Assembly (NCBI GenBank): GCA_973895155.1
Contig: OZ316898.1
Span: forward strand, 12,524,001-12,588,000
DNA from: Marsupella aquatica
Taxonomy: Eukaryota; Marchantiophyta
DNA: 64,000 nucleotides
Reading direction: 5' to 3'
Part shown: in pieces, positions 36,076-48,400 of the stretch
Position numbering within the stretch: position 1 is the stretch's first letter
Layout: each line of letters starts with the position of its first letter
Notes under the pieces: model-generated
The model's database searches: none
Seen by the model: only the letters and a program-made list of their open reading frames with translations
Told to the model about the DNA's origin: nothing
Position numbers and translations under genes: made by a program

Positions 36076-37239
36076 TAATAAATTAGATATGGTACTACGG
36101 TACTGTACACAATGTACTTGACTGTAGTTAGTTGAGGTACCACGGTACTGCACTGTACAGTCCAGGCCGACTTGGGGACAAGTTAGGAAACAGTCCATTC
36201 TACATGAAGCTCGTGGAGAAATGACGGACCTCGACTTTCGTGGGATTGCGAATTGAATATGGCGCTCGAAGGAGATTGCAAATTGGTGGAATAGGCGACG
36301 ACCAGAGGACGAAGAAGATCATGTGTCCGTGCTTTCTCCTGCTTTCCATGTCTGTAGCTGCCGAAAGAGAGGCCGAAACGGGTGGCGTGACCTCTTTGGA
36401 GCACTGAAGAATTTGACGAACCGGTCTTCCGGATGAAATGGATGCTTGAGCTCTTGAGGTGAGTTGAGTTGCGTTGGTCTGAGTGAGTTGTCGGCTCCGT
36501 TAGCCGCTATTGCAGCTGGTGTGGGTACGTGAGGTGAGTTGCTCTTTGGATGACGAAGATCATGAGTTGTAGCTGTCAGGAGAGTCTCGGCAATTAGGTT
36601 TTGAGCACTGGAGTCAATGACGAGTCTAGGTTTCCAGTGCTGCAGATCGTGTGCGTGAGGCGACTTGCTCTTCTCTTGGATGAGCTGATGGGGAGCTTCG
36701 CGGGCTTATATGGTTTGTCACTGGAGGAGTGATGAGTTTTGCTTTAGGGTGTGTGGCTGAAGGCCTTGGAAACGGTAGTCTGGGTGAAACATGATGATTT
36801 AAGGCAGGCAAGGAGCCTGAACGGAGGTACTTTATGAACCAGAAAACACGTTTTCTGGCCATCACTACCTTATGTGCTAGTTTGCAGCGATGGTAAACGG
36901 AATCAAATTTGTGTTCTCTAGGCACAGAATCCGCCAATGACTGCCAGTGGAAGAATCGAAGTGTCTAGTGTTAGCACGGCCTTTTTGCTGTCACTGTTCC
37001 AGAGGAATATCTCGAGATTTTGAGGAATTGTGGATTGTTCTTGTCAGCTGGGGTGGATTTGATGTACTTTTCACTCCTTTGGGGAGCCACATTATGAGTT
37101 CGGCTTCCGTCATCTTTGGAAATTCGCTTCTAGACAAGGGGAGATATTTAGGGTTTAGGGAGATTTGTGTCAACACCCAGCAGGTGAAGTCTGACTCGAG
37201 CTGGTCAGGAGGTACTGGAGCTGGTCACGAGGTAGAATC
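36076..37239. promoter_or_regulatory. Probable promoter and leader of the TPR gene
   Basis: Composition becomes more GC-rich toward 37240. Several strong donor-like sites in plus sense (GAGGTGAGTTG at 36456 and 36530) allow a spliced 5' leader. A telobox-like TTTAGGGTTTAGGG lies at 37148-37161; such AAACCCTA motifs occur in promoters or leaders of many plant growth-related genes. No start site can be assigned. Confidence 0.4.
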
Positions 37240-38436
37240 ATGGGGGGAAAATCTCGGAAGACCGTCAAAAAGGCTGCAAAAGGGCCACCAGCCGCAGAGT
37301 CGTCTGATTATGGTAATGGAACCTCTGCAAGTCATAATCACCAACGTTCGGTGGTCAAGAGTGAGCGTCAGGGAGCAGGAGAGTCCTGTGGGTTCATAGT
37401 GCAGGACAATAGCGTTAGCATGATTCCTGATGCTCCAGGGATGCGCATTCGTACTGAGATGGCAGTATCAGAGCTCATTCTCCACACGCGCCACAGACAT
37501 CGGGCTTTGAGCGGCACATTTTGTGTCGAGCCCTTTATAGTAAATATGTGGATTCGTACGGTCCTGGAAGACGAATTCGCACACACGGTCCGGGTTCTAA
37601 TTTCAGACAATGTTGTTTTAGCCTCCACATTCAAAAAGTCCACAGATTTAAGTCGGTATGCCAAGGGGAGGAAGGTTGTTATCAACGAACCCCTTTATAC
37701 CATCTGTGACGATGGGTTAACCGTAGTGATTGTGGATGACTGTCGAGACATTAGTGGCAAGGTTATTGTCTGCGAACCCCTTAGCAACAACAATGCCATT
37801 GAGGATGAGGATGGATCGAGTGGGGATGACTTTCAGGATAATCGTAGCAAGCGAGATCAGAAGCACGAGGATGGGGAGTTGAAGGAAGGGAAGGCAGCAA
37901 AGCAGGCTCTGGTAGAACGAGCAGCGCTCACGCCTGCCGGAGAAGCGGACAGAATTCGTTGTGAAGGGAATAACCTCTTTGCTAAGCAAGACTTCGTGGG
38001 GGCGAGGGAATTGTACAGTAAGTGCATCACAGGGTGTTTGCAGCTGTTGGACCGGTCAAAAGGGCAAGACAACAGCAGCTCCATTGCGAGTGAAGTTGAG
38101 GAGGCGAATTTGAAGAAGACTCTGATGCTGGCCTACTCTAACAGATCCGAAACATGGCTGAGGTGCCGTAACTATGTATGTGCCCGATCGGACGCTAGCA
38201 AGGCTCTTAAGCTGGACCCTAAGCATGTCAAAAGCCTCGTAAGAAATGGCAAAGCTCTGTTCGAGCTTCAAAGGTACGAAGAATCTGCTGCATGTTTCAG
38301 CTTAGCTCTGGAAGGATCTCCTGATGATCAGCAAGCTCAAATCGTGAAAACGGCGCTAGCAAGGAGCAAGACTCTCCTTGAGCAGTCTCGCGATGGGGAT
38401 TATGATCACAGCGACTCAGATGAGGAGGATCATTAG
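37240..38436 (+). CDS. TPR-domain protein, intronless, function unknown
   Basis: A single open frame of 398 residues with an in-frame start MGGKSRKTVKKAAK. The first 60 residues are basic and Ser/Gly-rich. Residues about 75-190 look like a compact beta-rich domain (MWIRTVLEDEFAHTVRVLIS, KGRKVVINEPLYTICDDGLT) that resembles the small domain preceding TPRs in some plant and fungal TPR-SET proteins; that resemblance is my inference. An acidic, Lys-rich linker follows (about 190-225). Residues about 228-370 carry at least three tetratricopeptide repeats: EGNNLFAKQDFVGARELYSK, YSNRSETWLRCRNYVCARSD and NGKALFELQRYEESAACFSL. TPRs bind partner proteins, often chaperones. The C-terminus is acidic (DSDEEDH). 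No SET or J domain and no membrane segment are present. An intronless structure among multi-exon genes could mean retroposition, but no poly(A) tract or target duplication was seen. Confidence 0.85.
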   Translation: MGGKSRKTVKKAAKGPPAAESSDYGNGTSASHNHQRSVVKSERQGAGESCGFIVQDNSVSMIPDAPGMRIRTEMAVSELILHTRHRHRALSGTFCVEPFIVNMWIRTVLEDEFAHTVRVLISDNVVLASTFKKSTDLSRYAKGRKVVINEPLYTICDDGLTVVIVDDCRDISGKVIVCEPLSNNNAIEDEDGSSGDDFQDNRSKRDQKHEDGELKEGKAAKQALVERAALTPAGEADRIRCEGNNLFAKQDFVGARELYSKCITGCLQLLDRSKGQDNSSSIASEVEEANLKKTLMLAYSNRSETWLRCRNYVCARSDASKALKLDPKHVKSLVRNGKALFELQRYEESAACFSLALEGSPDDQQAQIVKTALARSKTLLEQSRDGDYDHSDSDEEDH

Positions 38437-40259
38437 GGCTGTTGAGAGTGAAGGTGCGTGGGAAATGCAGTAGGTGTTGTGCCCTTCACTTTCGTGATGG
38501 TTGCACCCCTGGACGACAGTTTTGGATTGGAGAGAAGCAATATTTGGGAGACGACCACTGCAGCCTACAGCAATTCTGCTTTCACTTTCTCAATTGACTT
38601 TCTCGTACGAGTATAGCAGGCTAGGTAAGTTCTTCGCCATTCTTGTCAAGACTCGGACGGCAGCCTGACTGTGGGAAGTGTAGTCGTTTTTAAAATAGCA
38701 TCTCCAAGACTCCAATTCTTTACTGTATGTATGTACTCCATACATTGAAAGCGCAATGAATCTGCCTTTTTCAGTATCGAATGGTGTCCCTGAAATTCAT
38801 GTCCAATCTCTCAAATCCAGTATCAATAACCATATAACCCAGTGAACTGAATATTGACTAGCGTCCCCATAACTGGTTGGGGTGAGTTGTTGCCCTGATG
38901 TAACTTTAGTCAATCAACATAGCCGCACATTTAGTGAATAGAGCAATGCAGTAGGCTATGCCCTCATCTGTATTAAGAGGTTCAAATGAGTACTAACAGT
39001 CTAGGATCAAAGAAAACAAGATGGTCGAGGCTGATTTGCCCCAAAGAGCCAAAAACAGAAATAATCGCTAATCGAAAACTAGGATTCTGAAGCAAAGAAA
39101 AGCAATCTGAATCTAAGAAGTGAGCGGTCTTACTGCACGTCCCTGCATCTTATCTATGAATTCTAATGTATGCACAGATGACTACTCCTCGTTCAGTGAA
39201 TGGCAAGCAAGCAAACACCAGCCAAGAGTCTAGCAAGCTACAATCAGTTGAAATGGATTTCTTTGGGAAATTTGACAGTAGTGTCGTCCACAGGCTTCGT
39301 TACATGCAGGTGCATCCGGTTTTCGCTCCTGTGCATATAATATGCCTCAAGGCTGCATAGTCGTCGATCTAAGTCAGACTCAGTCATCTGCGAGATAGAT
39401 AAGGGGATCTTGGTTCAACTTCTGAGTCTATCTGGTGTGTATATGTGCAGTAAGAGTCCAATGGAATAGATGTTCCAGTTTCCAAATTGTGCAGGGTTAT
39501 CGAACGATTCGGCAGAGTGCGTCCCACGTGACCTCCTTCAGTTCCATGTACAGGATCTATTTCAAGCATTCCTATTTAGCCCTTCGTCTAGAGATAACGC
39601 GGATGTCGTCATTATCGTGCTAGACCTACAAACCCCAAACTGCAGACCGAAGAGGAAAACACCCGTTAAAATTGTAAGAGAACTAATACAACGTACTCAA
39701 GACAAAGCTTCGTTTTAAAGTGACCATGGCAGTTTTTGGCAATCCTGTTGAAGACAAACCTATCCAGCTCTGCGTAAGTTACAGTTGGAAAGATTGACGA
39801 GTCAGTACGACCATAGCAACTTCCCTTCCTGCTGCACAATTAACAGCACCAACTAGTTAAACAGATAAACATGAAATCGTAAGCAAACCAAGACATTGTC
39901 ATAACAGAGCTAGAACAATGTTTTAAACTTTGTTCAGGTAAGTTATCATCTAATGACTTACTGGCTGTACCTTAGGTCACCTCAGCGGATGATTGTGCTC
40001 TCAAAATGATGGGTTAGAATTTGGAGATGCGCCAACCAACTTGTAGCCCTGGATCCTCCGGTTGCATAATTCTCACATTGCACACCAAATTCATGCATAA
40101 TTCTCACATTGCACACCAAATTCATGCATCTCTAGCATTTGTTGAAAGTGTCTATGGTAAGCCCCACAATTTTCAGCCATTAGATATTTTGACTGATCTC
40201 ATTGATGATTGATATTTGTTTTGGATTGATGGTTCAAGTATTTATTTTTTGGTGCGTAA
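38437..40259. other. 3' flank of the TPR gene, no further gene seen
   Basis: The TPR gene's 3' untranslated region probably runs to about 38760, where AT-rich poly(A)-signal-like words occur. Frames of 60-82 codons at 39166-39720 have no motifs. A small duplication, CATAATTCTCACATTGCACA twice, lies at about 40065-40120. Confidence 0.45.
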
Positions 40260-40783
40260 GTCAAAGACTCTTACCATTGGCATTGTAGAAGATCTTATTG
40301 GAGAAAATTGATGTTTCAACCAGACTATTATTTTTGGGAAGTATGGGTAGTGGAGACATTGGCATTGTAGAAGATCTTATTGGAGAAAATTGGTATATTG
40401 ATGTTTCAACCAGACTATTATTTTTGGGAAGTATGGGTAGTGGAGTCGAGGATTTTCAAAAAATTTCAGCAACAGAAACATGTGTCTTTTGAGATAGAAA
40501 ACATGGAGATCTAGTAGGGTTCATTCCCAATAATAAGATTTCAAACTAGACTCAGTCTTAAACCCTAGACACCTCCAAACAAATCTCATTTTCCGGAATG
40601 AATCCACCAAATCTCCATGTTCATTGCCATAAGAGGCACATACTTCTTTTGCTGAAAATGTTGTGAATTTGTTTTTCTTCTCCACGACCCACACTTGCCA
40701 AAAATAATAATCCCCTTGAAACATCAATATACTAGTTTTCTCCAAGAAGCTCTTCTACAATGCCAATGACAATGGTCCTTGAC
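40260..40783. repeat. Long imperfect inverted repeat with hairpin potential
   Basis: The left arm (40260-40528) and the reverse complement of the right arm (40596-40783) share ATTGGCATTGTAGAAG, TTGGAGAAAA, TATTGATGTTTCAA, TATTATTTTTGG, TTTTCA and CATGGAGAT blocks in order, roughly three-quarters identical. A loop of about 67 bases (40529-40595) separates them. The left arm itself contains an 82-bp tandem duplication (40276 and 40358). Transcription would give a long double-stranded hairpin. No terminal inverted repeat or target duplication typical of a MITE was found. Confidence 0.75.
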
Positions 40784-42133
40784 TCGTTGACCTGAAAATG
40801 AAGACTTGAATAGTGCATCCAAAACAGATGCCAATAATCAAATGAACGAGATCTGTCGAAATACGCATTGACTGAAATTTGTGGAGAGAGAATATATTTA
40901 GTCATTACAAGAATTTGAAGTCTCTCTACCATGAGTCCCAAGTCTTCCAAAAAAAGCACATATTGCATGAAAATTGACTGGGGGATAGTTGCATGTGTAT
41001 TCTTTCTCTTACAAACCCAGCTAGAAGCTCCAAAGACTGCACTCCATGCACCCTCATAGGTTGAAACATCAGCCTTAGTTAAGCTGACATACAATGGTCA
41101 ACTAGAAAGCAACAACAACTTATCTACATGAGATATGTAACCTCGACATAGATGATGTCTCTTTACCAAGTTAGTGTAAAAATTGGGAGGATTAAGGTAA
41201 GATGACATACCTGTTTTCCTTCAAGTGTACCAAGTACGTCATTAGGAGCTGCTCTGAAATCTCCACAAAAGCAGCCACATAAGGCAATTGTCCACTATAG
41301 CCTAGCTTTTGATGTTTGTGGGAAGAATTGTCTCCCTTGCACAAGAGGTAGCTAACAGCAAGTGTCATTGACAAACTAAGGGATCCTTTCTTTCAGTGCA
41401 CTCAGCTCAACGTAGGAAAGACCATCACCCAAATGATGTTCATGGTCGATACTTGTGATTTTCTTGCTTTCTCACTGACTTTCTTTTCTACTTGCCTCCA
41501 GCCCTATCTCCATAACTAGGTGCCTCAGCTGCAGAAGCAATTTGAGACTCCAGTCAGTACTAGTGCACATGGGCTCAATGTCACTCAAGGGGGAAACAGA
41601 GGACCCCTAAGAACCACAAATTCTATAACCCCTTTTGATATTTATGGTAATTACATTCACTACATCAGTCTAGAAACTTCAAGCTCAGCTTCAGAGCTGT
41701 TGTCATGCTTAATTGAGGCACTTCAATGGAGTCTGCTACAGATCCCCAAACACGTGTTCATTTGTGTCAAAGAATTTATCAAATTCAAAAACAAAAACCA
41801 GAAAAACCCTCGATGTAGGAGTGTGATCATTGTTATCTGGTGTGCTTATACCGACGAGTCCAACAGCTTAAAAACTAACACATCAAATTCACTCTTCACT
41901 TAAACCACAGCTGTCCATATAAAACGGCCTCATTCCTTGCCTTGCTACTGTTTGTCCCTGTCCATAAAAATGGAGCCCAAAGAGTGCACTGTGATAGCGG
42001 ACCAAAAAAATGGAGCCCAAACCATAAAAATGGAGCCCAAAGAGTGCACTGTGATAGGTAGAGGTAACCTGTAGCTCTCTTTACACAGGTAGTTGTTGAT
42101 TTATGAGCACTACTTACTTCGAGAGTGGTAGCA
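40784..42133. other. Intergenic with possible decayed exons on the minus strand
   Basis: Minus-strand frames at 40784-41094 and 41192-41374 have non-repetitive sequence and possible splice sites (AACAG|GTATGT at about 41217), but I recognise no family and cannot connect them. At 41966-42056 a block AAAAATGGAGCCCAAAGAGT plus GCACTGTGATAG is duplicated with a partial third copy. Confidence 0.35.
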
Positions 42134-42375
42134 CAAACTTTCACAGTACAGAGCTTCTTCACTGCCGAATCAGGAGCACAAATATTCACGGTACAGAGCT
42201 TCTTCACTGCCGAATCAGGAGCACAAACTTTCACAGTATAGAGCTTCTTCACTGCCGAATCAGGAGCACAAACTTTCACAGTACAGAGCTTCTTCACTGC
42301 CGAATCAGGAGCACAAATCTTCACAGTACAGAGCTTCTTCACTGCCGAATCAGGAGCACTAAGCGAACGTAGCAC
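41896..42375 (-). other. Repeat-encoded open frame, 159 codons, doubtful
   Basis: This minus-strand frame starts MLRSLS and then reads five copies of a 15-residue unit CAPDSAVKKLCTVKV, because the underlying repeat is 45 bases. It next passes through two copies of LSQCTLWAPFLW from the second repeat and ends at 41896. The plus strand of the 45-bp array is also open (STNFHSTELLHCRIR units). Openness on both strands follows from the unit having no stop codons, so translation is not shown. Confidence 0.2.
42134..42358. repeat. 45-bp tandem repeat, five copies
   Basis: Units start at 42134, 42179, 42224, 42269 and 42314 with CAAACTTTCACAGTACAGAG and end CGAATCAGGAGCA. Differences are confined to a few positions (CAAATATTCACGG, CAGTATAG, CAAATCTTC). 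The array is exact in period and thus young. Confidence 0.95.
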
Positions 42376-45300
42376 TAACGATAGTAGGGAGAAAGGGATT
42401 GTAATTATAGTCGAATTGTGATGCCTTTCTCCCGTGAGACAAGGAGTTGCTGAAGATGAAATGGAGGTGTTCTAATTACCCTTTGAGGTCGTGATGCCTC
42501 TGGCGTCAACTGAGTGGGATCTTGGCGGCCATGAAGGCTGCCAAATTAACAAGTCTGCATGACCGTCCAGACCAACAACGGCCTCATCTAAAGCATTTCC
42601 AAACGGCTGTGACTGAGGTAAGTTGCTGTTGTTGCTCCGCATTTCTCGAAGTACCCGTCTCCCTGACAAAGATCGTGTTGAATATGTGAGCATCGTCAGC
42701 ATCGATCGAATGCCTCTGCGATGTCCTGGCTGGACTGAGCACCACAGTTTCTATAAGTTTCTATAGAAGAGACTGGAATCTCCGAGCTAGCATTCCCGCA
42801 AACTTCACTAAACCTGTTCATGTTTGCAACTTACTACTACTCCTTCGAGACACTAACTTAACTACTGCACAATATTTCCCCGTCCCTCCGTCGAGATCTC
42901 CTTCTTTCGGCAGTGTGGAAGAAGCCCTCTAATGCTCGCGCTTACCTGCTTTGCTTTCGTAGGCTCGTTGGCCCTTTTCATTTTTCTGCTGCACGCAGAC
43001 ATAGAGGTGGCCAGGTGGGTGTCCGCGATTATGTTGAAGAGGAGCCGTATGTCACGGCCTCATTTCACGTAGGGACTTGCCCTCCCCAACTACTGTCACG
43101 GGTTTGGAACTCTCCGTCCTGGCGCCTCGTCCTTGTGCTGGCTTTGCCGTGCCATCACGCGTTTGGAACTCTCCGTCTCAGCGCCTCGTCCTGCGCTGGG
43201 TTTGCCGTGCTTTTCGTCTCGCTGCTCGCCATGCTTGTCGATTCTCTGTGGCGAGCCATAAACCCTGCTCTGTCACTGGGAATTATGCTGGACTGAGCTG
43301 ATGAGCACAGTAGATAGCAACAGCCCGTTCGATTCTCAACTACGTCTTGACTGGATTGATCGTTCGTAAGCTTGGGTGACGACGTTGCCTCCTTGGAACT
43401 GGAAGAATTTGTAGATGAGGGAGAGTGACAGACATTTGATTGACAACTGTGCTCAGGTCAGAGAAACTAATACTTTTCCGCCCAACATTGCCATAGGACT
43501 CCGGTTCGAGGTACAGAGATGGAACAGCGAAGCAGCAGACGTCGAGCTATAAATCTCAATAGATATATCTAGTGTTCCTACTGCACAAGGTGGACACTGG
43601 TGGTTGGATATGTAACATCTTGAATCCGCAAGCTGCCCCAAACTGATTCGCGATAGCAATGAAAGCTTTATGAATAGTAGCATGCACGTCGTCACTTGAG
43701 GCCTGTCGCTTAGACTAGTTGGGGACCTCGCGTGTGCCATTCTCATGGTGTCGATTTCCTCTTGATGTTGTGAATTTAGGAATTAAGGGCTGAACATTCG
43801 TAAACACTCCTGACATCTGGTCCGAAGTAAGTACTTAATTACATTCATGTTCTTTAGCAAGTCATAGCCAAGACACCACGACTCACAATGTTTGGGCTCT
43901 TAAAGCTTACAGTAGAACCTTTCATTGAGGACTGTCTAGCGCAAAATAACCGATTTTAAGTTGAAAACCGAGTGATTTCAACGGAACAGATTGTAGAGCA
44001 CGATGAAGACTGCGACTCTAAGGTCAAAGTCGATTTTTATTGCTAATAATTCTCTGAGATGAAGGGCATGAAGCGAGGTAACTTTATTCGGAATGGAGTG
44101 CCAAAGCTTCCTCTCCAGAGATGCAAGCCGTGACTATGTTTGGGGACGAACATACCAATTTTGCAGCAGTGGAATGTCTTCATCTTGAAGTGCGCAGCTA
44201 GCCACAAGCTACAGTATTTACTACCTAGTACTGAGTCGTTAGAATTGAAAAGTCGATCCGGGAGTCAGGAACGATCACATTTTCTCGTGAGTTAGGAGTT
44301 CCCGCATCACACTGCGTACCAACGACCCGGCCTGGTTTTAATCAGGTCAGTAGACTGATCACAAATTCGTTGGTTTCCTTTTTCCGGGAATCTGACCTAG
44401 CAGGCGGATCGAGAAAAAAACAGCCTTTCAAATCCTTCCACTGTTTTCCTCATACCTAATAACTCAGATTGACTTCTTCCGTATGTTTTAACTTCCATAC
44501 CCCGCTATGTTTCTGTGGGCAACAACCTTTTAGGTGTTTTCGGATAGCTTTGCACTCTTCATGACGGACATGGTGTCCATATCCAATATTCAGAACTATA
44601 CAAGGGACACTGACGACAGACATGGTGACTGACCTTTTCAAGTAGTTCGAGCATGATTTCCAAAGATGACGTGCAGCAAGTGGATCCGAGGCGGGAAACT
44701 CAGTCTTGATCGAGCTGTCCAAACTAGATGCGAAGTGGCCAGTGCAGAATTCAGTTTATTCACTCAATTGAGCTCATGCTACAGCACATGAACCGATTGT
44801 GTGTTCCTACTCTATGCTCGAGATGTCCCACTACTGATCCGGGGTCGGGCCTTGCTGCTTCTCCGGCTCTTTATGTTCTGGTGAAGAACCTTTTGAAGAT
44901 CGCTTTGTGACTGTTAGACTTAGCTGGATACATTCTTGTCACTAACCGTGTTGTTATTATAACCTTGGTACAGACCCAATAATCAAACAATGTACTTGTT
45001 CTCACCAAGGTTCTTTGGAGCTTTCTTCTATGGAACTGATGTTCCAACTGCACAAAAGTTCTGACCACAAGCTCTCGATATTCACGAGGCCCTGTCCTAA
45101 CATCTATCTACGCTCTGGAGGCAGGGAGGATTTAACTCCTTAATTACGTGTCAAACAATGAAACGCAGTCTCCCTCTTTCATGATCTAACTGGTCCTGAG
45201 AGTTATGTACAAAGAAAGATAATTTAAGTCGCCCACTTCCGAGTCTCCAGCAGACCTCTAAATATCTAGGCGAAGAAAATATTCTACATACTTCAGAATG

Positions 45301-45418
45301 AACCGTCGCATACCAGATCGAGGGACCCAAATGTACTAAAATGAAAAACTTTGGGGTACGTTTCCTCGCACCATAAAAGTGGCCTTCCTATAAGACATCC
45401 GTTGGCTATTCCTTCCCT
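42359..45418. other. Intergenic between repeats and BRCA1, no gene seen
   Basis: A GC-richer segment at 42900-43300 has a 127-codon plus-strand frame, but it overlaps a 59-bp tandem duplication (43102 and 43161) and shows no domain. A minus-strand frame of 97 codons at 43453-43746 is likewise unrecognised. The last few hundred bases should include the BRCA1 3' untranslated region. Confidence 0.4.
43102..43216. repeat. 59-bp tandem duplication
   Basis: GTTTGGAACTCTCCGTC starts at 43102 and 43161, each copy continuing GCGCCTCGTCCT and ending TTTGCCGTGC. The second copy has small changes. Confidence 0.85.
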
Positions 45419-48400
45419 TCAAAGCGTTGGCTGCAGTTCACAAGCTGCAACTGACTCCAGGAGCCAAGTGTGGGGCACAGCAGAAGCTCCAACATTGACG
45501 GCTAAGGACTTTGCCTCCTCCGCCACGATATCCGTCGTTTTTACATCGTCGTCTCCGTTATAGAGGACAATCGTGTTTGCTCTGCTATTGGACAGCGAAC
45601 TTTCGAGCAGGAGAGGTTTGCGGTGAAGAACTACTCCCCTTCCTGCTGCAATCAATGACTGCAGGTCTTCCTTACTCACAGAAGTGAATTCTCCGAAGAA
45701 ATAAAACGACAAGCCTTCCAGTAACTTTGGTCCCTGCTAGCAAAGCAGTCCATAGTACAACTAGTCAAGACTCTGCTGCGTAGCTGATTCCGGTGAGCTA
45801 ATCTGAATGGGGCTTTACCCACTTGGATTGCAACAAGTAGAGACATTGACTGCAACAGCAACAATTCTAAACAGAAAGACTTCAGCTACGTCGATTCAAA
45901 CGTTGTAGGTTGTAGGTCATCGCTTTCACGTCTGTTTCTTAAATCATAATCAATTAGGAAACCAAGGACTGAAGCATACTCTGGCTGCAGCAAGGGCGCG
46001 ACTCCGCTGAGGACCACCTCTGCGGCCGTTGAAATCTGACGTTACTTCGTACTGATCTTCGCCTAATATGTGCCCTGCTGAAAGACAGGCACTCATCCCT
46101 GCAAGCAAAGCCAAGTCATCCGATCATGAAGTCTTCTTCATAGAGACAGACCAACACTTCAAACATGATCAAAAACATTATCCCATGCAGTTACGACGGG
46201 GACTTCGTCGGAAAGGTATTTTCTCTGGAATCAGCCAAATATCAGGTGCAATAGAAAGAAATGGGTGAACTTTCTTACACTCGAATTTTACAATCCATTT
46301 CCCCTGTAATAATCCCAGAAGAAACTTGAGAGTCCTTCTTGCACCTCCTTGCTCATCGGTCCCAGTGATGACATGGGTCACATTTGGGCTCCAACGTTTC
46401 ACCACGGTTGCACCTGTAACTGATGCAAACGCAGCCAACTCTTTCTGCCACAATGTAGCCACGAACGGAATCAATTCTTCGAATTCTATTGAAAGTCAAA
46501 TAACCCAAACAGGAATCATTGATTCCTAATTGAGTCGAGATGAAAACAATCGACCTTTGTGTAAGTTGTATAGTCGCATAATGACATTAGTTTTGCTAAG
46601 TAGACCAGTTGATTTAATTGATCTTTTATCCGCTCAAGGAAGGACTTGAGCTCCCGGTCATACGTAGATTTACTTACAGGTAAGGTACTACTGTACCTTC
46701 ATTTCAGAATCTAACCCAGAGCCGCAAAGAATCCATTTGCAAGCTGGGCCAGTAGGCCACCTTTGCCGCCGCTCACCAATACATACCCCTGGAGTAGCAC
46801 TCTTGTCTAGCCCATCTTTCTCAACACTTAACAGATCGGGACCTTTGAATGGACTTATCCTGCATCTTTTCCGTCTTGGAAACTTGCAATCAGCATGTTG
46901 AGGACAGAACATAACAAAATCATCCTGCACAGCAACCAGTCTTATCTTTATCTTTCCATAAAATCTACGCCCACTGCGGTACTGTTATTTCTTGTCAAGC
47001 GCTCCTCGTCACTTTGATGCCCAATAAAAGGTGAAATGCTAGTGGAGGGACGATCCAGAAGGAAATTTACAGAATGACTCACGAAGGTCAGGAACCACAA
47101 ACATGTGAGGCATTTCCGCAACTTCCAACAAGACACCTCTATTAGTGGTTGCAGAACATATCCAACTAAGACTTCAGAGAGAATCACGAGGGCAGAAGTG
47201 TCACAACAGCTTAAGTCCTTATTCAACAATCGCTTTGATGAACGAATCTGGCAACAATGGAATTTGATATCAAGTCAGGGGCGGCGAGCATGCTTGACAT
47301 TTTTGAGATCGCGCAACAAAGGAAATGCCTTATTACCTCATCCCACTTGCAGCCCGGCGTGGCACGGCCACACGGGTAGTGAAAGCTCCGTTTGCACCGT
47401 TTATTGCAACACCCAAGAGCAGCCCCTCTCATCCCACAGCTGCTACACTTAATTTTCTGACCTCTCTTGACTTCACAAGCTAGGTTTCGTGGTTCATCGT
47501 CGCTGAAGTAAACGTCGGGGGCCCTGAATTACAGGACAACGCAAGTCAACAGGATGAAAGAATTCTCGAATTGCAACGGGGTTCAAGGTCTTGAGTGAAC
47601 CGTAGTATTTCTACTACATATACATTCCTCAGGTGTCTTTCGACTGTACATGAGGATCATTGACAGCTCAAAGGGAACTTTACCATTCAGCGCAAAGCTT
47701 GTGGACAAGTACAGCTTTGATTCTGGTCTGACCTCTCGAAGGGAAAGCGTCTTTGTATTCAACAAGAGGCCCAGCCACCTGCACAGAGCGCTCAAAGTAT
47801 TAAGAACGAAAAATCTTTAGTAGCACGAAAAGATTTTAAAGGCGAGTACCTTCAAAGGAAAAGAGACGAAGGGAACATCATTTACCTCTGAGTCACCGCC
47901 TGATCCACAAAAAACGCAAGATGGGCCGCCTTCTGTTGAAGACTCATGGCTAAGTTCCCCATCTGGCGTCGTTGTTTCTCTTCCACTGCTATCGTTCTGT
48001 TCATGCTCTGGCACGACATCTTCGCCACTGATTTCATTTTGATGAGCACAATTTTGTTCTAAGGTTTCCTCAGCAGTTGTATCTACAGCTGGCAGTTCAT
48101 CTGAGTCATTATCTAAGTTGACTTCTAGGCGAATCTCGTCGTAGGAAGAATCTGACGTCCTTCCGTTCTTCTGGGCTCCATGCCTAGTAGAAGTTTTGAG
48201 TCCAACACAATTCCCGGGTATTGTATCACCTTTCTTATTTAAGAACGGAGACTGTTCATTTGATTTCAATTTTCTGCACACCTTGCCAGAAGACTGGCCA
48301 ATTTGAGGCGTCTTTGATTTTGAGCATTTCGAGAGTGTCCCTCTTATCAGTCTGGAAGGTTCTTGGTGCAGCTGGGGCGTCTGAGTGGCTTCCACTGCCA

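Noticed and set aside
38437-40259. Short plus-strand frames at 39166-39718 as a second gene
   Set aside because: They have no motifs, no consistent splice sites and no similarity to known families.
46445-46680. Extra BRCA1 exon or frame break between exons 9 and 10
   Set aside because: The acceptor GGCAG|AAA at 46444 joins the AAG at 46697 in frame and matches the family spacing, so the upstream open stretch is intron.
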